The notes under the pieces are model-generated. The model was not told the origin of the DNA and ran no database searches. It was given only the letters and a program-made list of their open reading frames with translations. A program made the position numbers and the translations under genes. Shown piece after piece: positions 43,064 through 51,256 of a stretch of DNA of 64,000 nucleotides. How positions within the stretch are numbered: the first letter of the stretch is position 1; the number at the start of each line of letters is the position of its first letter. Source of the stretch: Halorussus salinisoli (GTDB taxonomy: Archaea > Halobacteriota > Halobacteria > Halobacteriales > Haladaptataceae); assembly GCA_005239435.1 (NCBI GenBank), contig ML241305.1, positions 1 to 64,000 of the forward strand, read 5' to 3'.

Positions 43064-44857
43064 TCACCGGCCGACCTCGAACACGCCGACGAGAAGCGCG
43101 ACGCCGACGATTGCGAGGAGACTGGCGAGACCCAACGCGCCGACTGCCGACAGCGGCGGGCCGGAGCCGTCCGCCGGGTCGTCGGTGACTGCGAGCGTGG
43201 GCGTCGTTCCGGCCTCGGTGACGATGAGACCACCCGCGTCGAGAAGCCGGTACCGCTTCGGGCTTCCGTCGAGGTCGGCTCCGAGTTCGACCTCCGGCCC
43301 GACGTAGGCCAAGACGTCGTACTCCGCCGCCGAGAGCGACCCGCGTTCGGCGGTCACTGTCACTCCGTCGGCGGGGTCGGCCGCGGTCAGCGTCGGCGTC
43401 TCGCCCCCGGACTGGGCGGCGGTCGTGTCGAACAGCAGGACGACTCGTTCGTCACCGTCCCCGTCTCGGACGGTCGCCGACAGGGTGTAGTTGTGGTCGA
43501 ACTCGCCTATCGTGACCGTGGCGGTCTTGGCCTCGTCGGTCCGGAGTTCGATTCGGGCCGTCTCGCCCAGTCGCGTCTCGACCGAGTGTGCGTCCGGAGG
43601 GTCCCGGTCCGCCGAGTCCGACCGATAGACGGCCTCGCCGAACGACGCGTTCCGGAGACCGAAGTCCGAGACGCCCGTCTCGTCGCCGGACCCGTCCGAC
43701 GCATCGCGGACCAAGAGCGCGCCGCGGTCCTCGGACGGCAGGCCCGTCGGCCGGTCGCCTTGATACTGGACGAGCGGGTACTCGCCTTCGTCGAGGACGT
43801 TCCGCCCGGAGGAAGGGCCGGACTCGTCTCGAACCGAAACGCTGTCGTCGGCGTCGGCGACGGTTACTGGCTTCTCGCCGGTGCCGACGGCACCCGTATC
43901 GAACAGAACCGTGACGTTTCCGTCGCCGTCGCCGTCTTCGACCGTGACGTCGAGGCCGTAGGTCATGTGCGGCCCCCCGACGGAGAGCCTCGCGGTCTGG
44001 CCCTCACCGAAGGTCAGGGGAATGCGGGCGACCTCGCCCGGCGTGGTCTCGTAGAGGCTCAGGTCGTCTACGCCGCGCCAATCTCGGTCGTTGCTGGACG
44101 ACCCGTCGTCCGAGGAGCGAGGCGACCCGCAGTCCACGGAACACGCGACGACGGTTCCCTTCGTGGTTGCGAGGTCCACGTCGTCTCGGTCGACGGTCGC
44201 CCGGAACTCGGTCCCCGGCGGGAGGTCCCAGAGGTCGAACACCGCGCGGAACCGCCCCTCGGAGTCGACCGTGACCGTACTCGACTTGTAGAATTTCGGC
44301 TCTCCCTCGGACTCTAGACGGACCCCGAGTTCCGTTCCGGCGGGGAGTTCGGTTCGGCCGGTGACCGCTCGGCCCGGTCCGGACTGGAGGGCGAGACGGT
44401 CGCCCGCGAAGGTGAACGCCGTTTCTGTCGCGGCGTCGTCGGTGGACTGGCCTTCGCAGGCGTCGGTACACTCCACGACGGTCCCCTCGGTCGCCGTCAG
44501 GTCGGTTCCGTCCCGATGGACCGTCACCGTGAACTCGGTACCGGGCGGAACGTCCGAGAGGTCCACCACCGTCCGGAACGTCCCGTTCTGGTCCACCACG
44601 GTCTCGTCGGTCATCAGGAACGGTTTGCCCGACTCGGACTCGACCCGGACGCTGAGTTTCGTTCCGGCCTGCAAGTTGGTCCGGCCGCGAATCGCCTGAC
44701 CGGGACCGGACTGGAGGGTGAGCCGGTCGCCGTCGGCGATCCGCGTCCCCTCGTCGGCGGCGACGTCGCTGGCGGTGAGGAGGACGCCGCCGACGGCGAC
44801 TGCCGACGTTACGAGAGCGAGTGCGAGCGCGACGGCCAGCAGTCTCGCTCGCGTCAT
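43064..44857 (-). CDS. Surface glycoprotein-like protein with paired repeats
   Basis: The product is 597 residues. A Sec signal (LLAVALALALVTSAVAVGG) is followed by two tandem domains of about 95 residues, each starting R-L-x-L-Q-S-G-P-G and ending in a C-x3-C pair (VECTDAC, VACSVDC). A linker leads to two further related domains (TPGEVARIPLTFGEGQTARL and RLGETARIELRTDEAKTATV), each with VEDGDGDG / VRDGDGDE. A C-terminal helix (SAVGALGLASLLAIVGVALL) anchors it. It resembles BGTF-domain haloarchaeal surface proteins. ATG 44857 has GGAGGAG eight or nine bases upstream; ATG 44941 would add 28 residues. Confidence 0.8.
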   Translation of the reverse strand: MTRARLLAVALALALVTSAVAVGGVLLTASDVAADEGTRIADGDRLTLQSGPGQAIRGRTNLQAGTKLSVRVESESGKPFLMTDETVVDQNGTFRTVVDLSDVPPGTEFTVTVHRDGTDLTATEGTVVECTDACEGQSTDDAATETAFTFAGDRLALQSGPGRAVTGRTELPAGTELGVRLESEGEPKFYKSSTVTVDSEGRFRAVFDLWDLPPGTEFRATVDRDDVDLATTKGTVVACSVDCGSPRSSDDGSSSNDRDWRGVDDLSLYETTPGEVARIPLTFGEGQTARLSVGGPHMTYGLDVTVEDGDGDGNVTVLFDTGAVGTGEKPVTVADADDSVSVRDESGPSSGRNVLDEGEYPLVQYQGDRPTGLPSEDRGALLVRDASDGSGDETGVSDFGLRNASFGEAVYRSDSADRDPPDAHSVETRLGETARIELRTDEAKTATVTIGEFDHNYTLSATVRDGDGDERVVLLFDTTAAQSGGETPTLTAADPADGVTVTAERGSLSAAEYDVLAYVGPEVELGADLDGSPKRYRLLDAGGLIVTEAGTTPTLAVTDDPADGSGPPLSAVGALGLASLLAIVGVALLVGVFEVGR

Positions 44858-45065
44858 CGACGCTCCTCCGCCGTCTTCGGCGTGAGACCGAGGAGGGTCG
44901 GTCGGGAACGATACGTTCGGGATAGCGGAGACGGGCGACATCTCATACCACTCACAACTCCGTTCGGCCGACAAATAACCCCAGCGTAAGCTAAAATCCA
45001 GCGTTTAATCACCGAGAAAACGAGTTCCGAGTCGGGACGGTGCGAGTCGAAACGGGCGGGACCGG

Positions 45066-45779
45066 TCAGGCCGAACTGTTACCCTGCTGCTCGTCGAGCC
45101 AGTCCTGGTACTCCTGCTGGGAGACGACTTCGACCTCACCGAGCATCTTAGAGTGGCCGACGCCACAGTATTCGGCACAGTAGAGCTGATAGGTGCCTTC
45201 CTCGGTTAGCTTCGTCTTGATGGTGTTGTGCGATCCGGGAATGGCGTCCTGTTTCAGGCCGAGTTCCGGAACGTGGAAGGCGTGCAACCAGTCGGTCGAG
45301 GTTATGTTGAGATAGACGTTCTGTCCCTTCGGCAGGACGAGCGTGCCGGTCGACGAGACGTTCTCGCCCTGGTAGTTGTAGTTCCAGAGGTACTTCTGGC
45401 CGACGACTTCGACCTCGACGGCGTCCTCGCTCGGTTCGAGTTCACCCTGGGCGTTCGAGACGTACTCGTTGGCCATCACGCCGTAGGAGGCGTATCCGAC
45501 GACCAGCAGGACTAGCGCGGTGGCGATAGTCCACGAGATTTCGAGACGACGGTTCTCCTTGGTGGGTTGAGGGTCGTCGTTCTTCCGGTACTTCCACACG
45601 GTGTAGATGAGGATACCCTCGACCAACACCGTGATGGGAATCGCCATGTAGAGAAGTTGCGTGTTCAGCGACTGAATCAACTCCTCCGTGGTGGACTCGT
45701 ACGCCAGCGCCGGGTCGGCGAACAGAGCGAGCGCCGCGATCCCCAGTAGCGTTGCGAACGCTGTCCGCTTTGAACTCAT
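45066..45779 (-). CDS. coxB: Cytochrome c oxidase subunit II
   Basis: The product is 237 residues, with a signal peptide, two membrane helices and an extracellular cupredoxin domain carrying the binuclear CuA site: H166 (WLHAFHVPELG), C201, E203, C205, H209 and M212 (YCAEYCGVGHSKM). It accepts electrons, here presumably from halocyanin, for subunit I. ATG 45779 lies about 30 bases after a TATTTAT box; three upstream codons were excluded. It is divergent from the CtaA-CtaB fusion gene across a 136-base promoter region. Confidence 0.96.
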   Translation of the reverse strand: MSSKRTAFATLLGIAALALFADPALAYESTTEELIQSLNTQLLYMAIPITVLVEGILIYTVWKYRKNDDPQPTKENRRLEISWTIATALVLLVVGYASYGVMANEYVSNAQGELEPSEDAVEVEVVGQKYLWNYNYQGENVSSTGTLVLPKGQNVYLNITSTDWLHAFHVPELGLKQDAIPGSHNTIKTKLTEEGTYQLYCAEYCGVGHSKMLGEVEVVSQQEYQDWLDEQQGNSSA

Positions 45780-45805
45780 GCTGGTCACGAATTAGGACGA
45801 GACTC

Positions 45806-45812
45806 ATAAATA
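45806..45812 (-). promoter_or_regulatory. TATA box of coxB
   Basis: TATTTAT on the minus strand, about 30 bases before ATG 45779, fits a leaderless coxB transcript. Confidence 0.65.
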
Positions 45813-45915
45813 CCTACTGACTTTCCTGTTCGGTCGGCGGGTTCGGTGGCTCGCGGCCCGGTCGATTCGGTTCTTCTAAATACGGCGAGTTCACACAATC
45901 GACTAGGAGATTCGC

Positions 45916-47322
45916 GTGACCGAACACACGTCTCGGCGGTTCGTCTCTATGCTCGCTGGCACGGCTATCGGCGTCTACCTGCTGGTGGTCGTCGGTGCGA
46001 CGACGGCGTTGACCGACGCCGCGGCCGCCTGTCCGACGTGGCCCGCGTGTAACGGTCGCTGGCTCGTCCCGCTCGACGACCCGAAACTGGCAGTCGCGTG
46101 GGGCCACCGCGTCGCCGCACTCGGCGTCGCACTCGCACTGATAGGGACGACCGTTCTGGCGTGGTGGACCGACACCTCTCGTCGGGTCCGCGCCGCGCTC
46201 ACCGCCTCGGCGGTCCTCTACCCGGCGCAGGTCGGCCTCGGCGCGTTCGCGGCGACCACCGCCACGCCCGCCCTGCTGTCGGCAGTTCACCTCGTCGTCG
46301 GGATGGCTATCTTCGGCGGAATCGTCGTCGCGCTCGCGTGGACGCTCGAACCCGAGACGTTCGACGAACCCACCGGCGTCGAGGACCCCGAGGAGGTTCC
46401 CGACGCCCACGACCCGGCCCCGTCGCCGACCGACGGCCGACCCCGCGGGCCGGTGGCTCGTGCGAAGCGAGTCGGGTTCGCCTACTTCCGACTGATGAAG
46501 CCCCGACTGATGTGGCTGCTCTGTCTGGTCGCGTCGGCGGGGATGGCGCTCGCGGCCGGTCCCGCCCTGCGGGTCGAGACGGTGGTCGCCACCCTCACCG
46601 GCGGCGTCCTCTCCATCGGCGCGTCGGGCACGTTCAATCACGTTCTCGAACGCGACATCGACAAGAAGATGAATCGGACTGCAGACCGGCCGGCCGCGAC
46701 CGACCAGATACCGGTTCGGAACGCGGTGGCCTTCGGCGTCCTGCTGGCCGCGCTCTCGCTGGTCGCGTTCCTGACGGTGAACGTGCTGGCGGCCGCGCTC
46801 GGGATGTTCGCCATCCTGTTCTACAGCGTCATCTACACCCTTCTGCTCAAACCCAACACCGTCCAGAACACGGTCATCGGCGGATTCGCCGGGGCGCTCC
46901 CGGCGCTCATCGGCGGGGCCGCGGTCACGGGCGAAATCGGCCTGCCCGCACTCGTGCTGGGTGGAATCATCTTCCTGTGGACGCCGGCCCACTTCTACAA
47001 CCTCGCGCTGGCGTACAAGGACGACTACGCCCGCGGAGGCTTCCCGATGATGCCCGTGGTCCGCGGCGAGGCCGTGACCCGCAAGCACATCCTGCTCTAC
47101 CTCGGGGCGACCCTGCTCTCGGCGGTCCTGCTCTCGGCGGTCACGACGCTCGGGTGGGTCTACGCCGGAACCAGCGTCGCGTTCGGCGGTCTCTTCCTCT
47201 GGGCCGTCGTCCGACTCCACCGCGAGCGCACCGAGCAGGCGGCCTTCCGGTCGTTCCACGCCTCGAACGCGTATCTCGGCGCGCTGTTGCTCGCAGTCGT
47301 CGCCGACGCACTGGTGTTCTGA
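45916..47322 (+). CDS. ctaB: Heme A synthase-like / heme O synthase fusion (CtaA half + CtaB)
   Basis: The product is 468 residues. Residues 1-145 match half of a CtaA (COX15) bundle: four helices, the cysteine pair C39-x5-C45 (ACPTWPACNG), and helix histidines H64 (WGHRVAALG) and H125 (SAVHLVVG). After an acidic linker (145-180), residues 185-468 are a full CtaB protoheme farnesyltransferase with N-x3-D-x3-D (NHVLERDIDKKMNRTADRP), YTLLLKPNTVQNTVIGG and WTPAHFYNLALAYKDDY. Together they would convert heme b to heme o, and perhaps to heme a, for the oxidase. Starts GTG 45916. The second CtaA half is not in this window. Confidence 0.9.
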   Translation: MTEHTSRRFVSMLAGTAIGVYLLVVVGATTALTDAAAACPTWPACNGRWLVPLDDPKLAVAWGHRVAALGVALALIGTTVLAWWTDTSRRVRAALTASAVLYPAQVGLGAFAATTATPALLSAVHLVVGMAIFGGIVVALAWTLEPETFDEPTGVEDPEEVPDAHDPAPSPTDGRPRGPVARAKRVGFAYFRLMKPRLMWLLCLVASAGMALAAGPALRVETVVATLTGGVLSIGASGTFNHVLERDIDKKMNRTADRPAATDQIPVRNAVAFGVLLAALSLVAFLTVNVLAAALGMFAILFYSVIYTLLLKPNTVQNTVIGGFAGALPALIGGAAVTGEIGLPALVLGGIIFLWTPAHFYNLALAYKDDYARGGFPMMPVVRGEAVTRKHILLYLGATLLSAVLLSAVTTLGWVYAGTSVAFGGLFLWAVVRLHRERTEQAAFRSFHASNAYLGALLLAVVADALVF

Positions 47323-47342
47323 CCGACCCGCGATTCCCGACC

Positions 47343-48053
47343 ATGACCCGAACACTCGACTTCGACGTGGACCGACTTCGCCCGAGTCGTGACGCCCTGC
47401 TGTGGGCGGGGCTTCTCGTCAACACCGAACTCGTCTTCACCTTCGCGTACCTGCTGCTCGCGGACGTGACCGTGACCGAGTGGCGCTACCTCGTCTTCCC
47501 GTTCGTCTGGATAAACGTGAGCGCGTGGGCGCTGATTCGGACGAATCCGAAACCCGGGTCCGACCGCGCACGCTACGTCGGCGCGGCGATCGCGGTCGGC
47601 TACTTCGTCCTGCTGGCGTCCGTCGGCGGACTCCTCAAGCCGGGGCTGATCTTCCACAGCCACGCTGGCGGGTCCGCGGGCGCGCACGCCCACCCGTCCG
47701 GCCTCCGGGTCGCGTGGCTCCCGCCGGGATGGGGACCGGCACTGCTGTACTCGGGCGGACTGGTGCAAGCGACGCTGATGCCGTACAAACTGGCTGGCTA
47801 CCTTACCCTCGCGTACCTCGTCTACGACACGGTTCTCGAAACCGCGGGGTCGGCGGTGTCGGGTCTGCTCGGACTGGTCTCGTGCGTGAGTTGCACCTGG
47901 CCCGTCATCGCCACGCTGGCGGCCGGACTCGCGGGGAGCGGAACCGCGGTGGCGGCCGCGGCCAGCGAGTGGTCCTACACCCTCGGCACCGTCGCGTTCG
48001 TCGTGACCGTCGCGCTGCTGCGCTGGCGGCCGTCCCTCGGCGGGCGGTTCTGA
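47343..48053 (+). CDS. Membrane protein with CVSC motif, cox assembly neighbourhood
   Basis: The product is 236 residues with about six helices. The notable element is C181-V-S-C184 in LVSCVSCTWPVIATL at a helix start, and a histidine cluster HSHAG...AHAHPSG (about 100-116) lies in the preceding loop. Both could bind copper or heme, as expected near CtaB. ATG 47343 lies 20 bases after the fusion gene, so it is probably cotranscribed. Function not established; a copper-handling role is inference. Confidence 0.72.
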   Translation: MTRTLDFDVDRLRPSRDALLWAGLLVNTELVFTFAYLLLADVTVTEWRYLVFPFVWINVSAWALIRTNPKPGSDRARYVGAAIAVGYFVLLASVGGLLKPGLIFHSHAGGSAGAHAHPSGLRVAWLPPGWGPALLYSGGLVQATLMPYKLAGYLTLAYLVYDTVLETAGSAVSGLLGLVSCVSCTWPVIATLAAGLAGSGTAVAAAASEWSYTLGTVAFVVTVALLRWRPSLGGRF

Positions 48054-48188
48054 CCGTCCGTACTCGATTCCAATCATCCGTACTCGATTTCGACCGCAGT
48101 CGGGTCGCTGCTCGCCCGACGCGTTATTTTCCGTGATAATACGGAGTAGGTATAACTGGTCCCACGCCGGACGTTCGTCTGACAACTC

Positions 48189-48272
48189 ATGCCAACCCCC
48201 GGCGACGAGTCCCGGCGCTACGCGTCGACGCTCGCCGACCGCGCCGACCACGAGTCGGTGACTACGGAGTGA
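48189..48272 (+). pseudogene. N-terminal segment cut off by in-frame TGA
   Basis: ATG 48189 opens a reading frame that runs 27 codons (PTPGDESRRYASTLADRADH...) to TGA at 48270-48272. The same frame then continues without further stops into the PH/SHOCT-type gene that ends at 48809. Coding character does not change across the stop, so this looks like the true N-terminus of that gene, separated by a nonsense codon (TGG to TGA is the simplest change) or a sequencing error. A TATA-like GGTATAAC lies at about 48149-48156. Confidence 0.55.
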
Positions 48273-48314
48273 CTGGCGGGGACGGCCGACGCGCTCTCGG
48301 ACCTCCAGACCGCC

Positions 48315-48809
48315 GTGGTCACGCACCTCGCGGACGGCGAGGAACCCAAGTTCTGCTTCGAGTCCCACGAGAAGGGCGTCGGTCTCGGTAACCCCGAGGC
48401 CACCGTCGAACCCGCGCGGGGCGGCGTCTACCTCTTCACCGACCGTCGGGTGTACCTCCAGTTGGGGGTCGACGAGGACGACAAGTCGCTGAGCGTCCCC
48501 TACGCGGACGTTTCGGACGTTCGCCACCACGAAGGACGGGGGTGCCACCGCATCGACCTCGCGGTCTCCGACGCGGTGTACTTCCTCTGGATTTCGGCGA
48601 CGTTCGACAGCGACGACGTGGTTCGCGCCGCCGAGTACGTGACCTACCGGCAAACGGCCGAACGGCCCGACACCGACGGCGGAGGACGGTCGTCGGGCGG
48701 TCCCCAGAGCCTCCAGGAGCGACTCGAACGCCTCGGAGACGCCAAGTCGCGGGGGCTGATCGACGAGGAGGAGTTTCAACGCCGGAAGGAGCCGCTACTG
48801 GGGAAGTGA
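48315..48809 (+). CDS. PH-like/SHOCT-domain protein, probably 5'-interrupted
   Basis: From GTG 48315 the surviving ORF gives 164 residues. A PH-like small beta barrel (ARGGVYLFTDRRVYLQLG followed by SVPYADVSDVRHHEGRG) occupies the first 110. A Gly/Ser linker leads to a SHOCT element at the end (LQERLERLGDAKSRGLIDEE). Upstream, the same frame holds 41 more codons after ATG 48189 apart from the TGA at 48270. The full-length product would be about 206 residues. Whether the short form is made is uncertain. Function of these proteins is unknown. Confidence 0.65.
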   Translation: MVTHLADGEEPKFCFESHEKGVGLGNPEATVEPARGGVYLFTDRRVYLQLGVDEDDKSLSVPYADVSDVRHHEGRGCHRIDLAVSDAVYFLWISATFDSDDVVRAAEYVTYRQTAERPDTDGGGRSSGGPQSLQERLERLGDAKSRGLIDEEEFQRRKEPLLGK

Positions 48810-48871
48810 GTGGATGGCGAATCGTCGCCACCTCACTTGCCTCGGTTCGGCCGGTCGGAAACGAGTCCGGA

Positions 48872-49162
48872 CTAGCTGGAATCGGAACCCACGTCGAATT
48901 CGCGAGTTTCCAGTGCGTACTCGCTCGAATCGGTGAATTCGGTCGCGTACTCCAGTAACCAGTTCCACTTTCCGAGAACGCTCCGTTCCTTCGGCGCGTC
49001 GGCCATGCGCTCGGCGACGAACGACGGACTCCACTCGACGCCTTCGGACTCGCGGAGGCGAACCGCGGCGTCGGCGACGCGTTCGGCGTCTCGTTCGGAG
49101 CCGAACTCGGCCGCGACTTTGGTCTCGACGTCTCCTCGGAAGTGGTCGGTCGCGTCGGCCAT
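48872..49162 (-). CDS. Conserved hypothetical protein
   Basis: This is a 96-residue acidic soluble protein. It begins ADATDHFRGDVETKVAAEFG and contains RESEGVEWSPSFVAERMADA and KWNWLLEYATEFTDSSEYAL. Start 49162 lies about 28 bases after a TATTTG box on the minus strand; the longer reverse ORF upstream is a shadow of the ABC ATPase gene. Only 84 bases separate it from the divergent ABC gene. Family not recognised. Confidence 0.7.
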   Translation of the reverse strand: MADATDHFRGDVETKVAAEFGSERDAERVADAAVRLRESEGVEWSPSFVAERMADAPKERSVLGKWNWLLEYATEFTDSSEYALETREFDVGSDSS

Positions 49163-49246
49163 ACCGTTCCTACCCGACCGCTTACACAAATACCTGCTGG
49201 CGTCCGAACCGAACTCCTTACCAGCGAACCGCCACAATCCCGGCAC

Positions 49247-50203
49247 ATGAACGACGTACTCGTCGCCGAGAACCTCAGGAAGTCCTACGGCGACACCGCG
49301 GCGCTCGCGGGCGTCTCGCTGTCGGTCGGCGAGGGCGAGGTGTTCGCGCTCATCGGACCGAACGGCGCGGGCAAGACCACGCTGGTCCGGGCGTTGACGG
49401 GGACGACCGACCCCGACTCGGGGTCGGTGTCGGTGTTCGGGACCGCCCCGGAGACCGCCGACCCACAGCGTCTCGGTCTCCTCCCACAATCGTTCGACCC
49501 GCCAGAGCGCCTGACCGCCCGCGAACTGGTCGAGTACTACGCCGGACTGTACGACCACTCCCGGGACCCCGCGGCGGTCCTCGCGGAGGTCGGGATGGCC
49601 GACGCCGACGAGACGTGGTACGAGAACCTCTCGGGCGGCCAGAAACGCCGTGCCTGCGTCGGGACCGCGCTGGTCAACGACCCCGACGTGCTGTTTCTCG
49701 ACGAACCGACCACGGGCATCGACCCGGCCGGTCGGCGGGCGCTCTGGAGTCTCATCGAGGACCTCGCCGACCGCGGGACGACCGTCTTCCTGACGACCCA
49801 CTACATGGAGGAGGCCGAGCGCCTCGCCGACCGGGTGGGCCTGCTCGCCGACGGGGAACTCGCGGCGGTCGGGTCGCCGTCGGACCTCGTGGCCGACCAC
49901 GGCGGCCGGACGCGAGTCGTGGTCGAGACCGAGGCCAGCGTCGAGTCGGTGAGCGACCTCGGCTTCGAGGTCGAGGCGACCGACGAGGGACTGGTCGTCG
50001 CCGGCGTCCGACCCGAGGACATCGGCGAGGTCGTCGCGGCGCTGAACGACCGCGGCGTCGCCTACGAGGCGCTGACGTGGAAGCGACCGGACCTCGAAGA
50101 CGCCTTCCTCCAACTGACCGGCCGGTCGGTCGCTGGCAGGGAAGGCGTCTCGGTGGGGGCCGAAACCGACGGCGAGACCGCGCTCGCGGGAGGTGAACCA
50201 TGA
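49247..50203 (+). CDS. ABC exporter ATPase
   Basis: This is a 318-residue ABC ATPase of the ABC-2/CcmA type. Walker A GPNGAGKTT is at 37-45, the Q-loop is in LGLLPQSFDPP, the signature is NLSGGQKRR, Walker B is VLFLDEPTTGID, and the H-switch is TTHYMEEAERLADR. A C-terminal regulatory extension (about 220-318) includes DLEDAFLQLTGR, typical of ABC-2 exporters. It is encoded with the permease (ATGA overlap at 50200). Position among cox genes suggests a role in copper, heme or oxidase assembly, but nosF-like or drug-efflux roles are equally possible. Confidence 0.88.
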   Translation: MNDVLVAENLRKSYGDTAALAGVSLSVGEGEVFALIGPNGAGKTTLVRALTGTTDPDSGSVSVFGTAPETADPQRLGLLPQSFDPPERLTARELVEYYAGLYDHSRDPAAVLAEVGMADADETWYENLSGGQKRRACVGTALVNDPDVLFLDEPTTGIDPAGRRALWSLIEDLADRGTTVFLTTHYMEEAERLADRVGLLADGELAAVGSPSDLVADHGGRTRVVVETEASVESVSDLGFEVEATDEGLVVAGVRPEDIGEVVAALNDRGVAYEALTWKRPDLEDAFLQLTGRSVAGREGVSVGAETDGETALAGGEP

Positions 50204-51000
50204 CGGCCACGGGTCGGGTCCGCGCGGAGGCGAGCGCGGCGTGGCGGTCGTTCGTCCGGCGTCAGACCGCGGTGTTCTTCACGTTCTTCTTCCCGGTCAT
50301 CCTCATCCTCATCTTCGCGGTGCTAGTCCAGACCAATCCCGCGGGCGGCGGCCTGTTCGCCCAACCGCCGGGCTACTACCTGCCGGGGTATCTCGCGGTC
50401 GTGGTCATGTTCACGCCGCTGTCGCGGGTCGGGTCGGAGGTCGCGCGCCACCGCGAGGGCAACCGCTTCGAGAAACTGGCGACCACGCCGCTCTCGCGCG
50501 CCGAGTGGTTACTCGCGCACACGCTGGTCAACGTCGCCATCATCGGCATCGCTGGCCTGCTCATCCTCGGGTTGATGGCGCTGGTGACGGGCACGGCGAC
50601 CCTCGCGCTCGGCCCGGCGACTCTCGCGCTCGTCGCCGTCTTCGTCGCCTTCGCGGTCGCGCTGTTCTGCGGTCTCGGCGCGGTCCTCGGCGGACTGGCC
50701 GACTCTCAGGACGGCGTCATCGCCGCGAGCAACACCATCGCGCTTCCCCTGCTCTTCCTCTCGGACACGTTCATTACGCCCGGCCTGCTTCCGGCGTGGT
50801 TCCGGCCCGCGATGGGTCTCTCGCCGCTGACCTACTTCGCTCGCGGGGTCCGGAAGCTGACCTACCGCCCGCCCGAGACCGGAACGCTCCTGCTAATCGA
50901 CACGCCGCTTGGCGGATGGGAGTCCAACCTCGCGGTACTGGCGGTCCTCACGCTTGTCTTCTTCGCGGCCGGGGCGTACGCCATTCCCCGGACGGACTGA
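50200..51000 (+). CDS. ABC-2 type permease
   Basis: This is a 266-residue ABC-2 permease with six helices. The N-terminal RVRAEASAAWRSFVRRQTAV precedes the first helix, RVGSEVARHREGNRFEKLAT is the cytosolic coupling loop, and FITPGLLPAWFRPAMGLSPL is the extracellular re-entrant motif typical of the family. It starts at ATG 50200, overlapping the ATPase stop. It forms a dimeric exporter with the preceding ATPase. Substrate unknown. Confidence 0.9.
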   Translation: MTATGRVRAEASAAWRSFVRRQTAVFFTFFFPVILILIFAVLVQTNPAGGGLFAQPPGYYLPGYLAVVVMFTPLSRVGSEVARHREGNRFEKLATTPLSRAEWLLAHTLVNVAIIGIAGLLILGLMALVTGTATLALGPATLALVAVFVAFAVALFCGLGAVLGGLADSQDGVIAASNTIALPLLFLSDTFITPGLLPAWFRPAMGLSPLTYFARGVRKLTYRPPETGTLLLIDTPLGGWESNLAVLAVLTLVFFAAGAYAIPRTD

Positions 51001-51055
51001 GGCGGACTGAGACCGCGCCCATGCCGCGCGAGGTCGTCGGCGCGGAGCGCCGACT

Positions 51056-51083
51056 GCTCGTCAGGGCGTACCTCTGACGGTGG
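51056..51083 (+). repeat. Dispersed intergenic repeat R2, first box
   Basis: It matches 28190-28217 at 25 of 28 positions. Confidence 0.65.
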
Positions 51084-51130
51084 CTGAGGACCGCAGGCCT
51101 GTGGCCGAGGACTGCAAGCGGTTGGGAAGG

Positions 51131-51152
51131 TTCGAGGCTGTAGCTAGCTTCC
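51131..51152 (+). repeat. Dispersed intergenic repeat R2, second box
   Basis: TTCGAGGCTGTAGCTAGCTT pairs with TTCGAGGAGTAGCTAGCTTC at 37155-37174. It lies 48 bases after the first box, about the same spacing as at 28190-28264. Confidence 0.55.
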
Positions 51153-51256
51153 GTCACCTTCGAACAGTCAAGCAGTAGTCAGTTCAGTTCCTCACACAGC
51201 GTACCACCGATAGACGGACAGCAACACACTTGAGTCGATAGTCCAAACGACAGCAC

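Larger units (their letters stand above)
51001..51256. other. Intergenic region with complete R2 element
   Basis: The 256 bases hold an R2 first box (51056-51083), an R2 second box (51131-51152) and then promoter sequence for the DUF420 gene. No gene was seen. Confidence 0.45.

Noticed and set aside
48270..48272. TGA read as selenocysteine
   Set aside because: Haloarchaea are not known to use selenocysteine, no hairpin of that type was evident, and the protein is not a redox enzyme. A nonsense change or a sequencing error is simpler.
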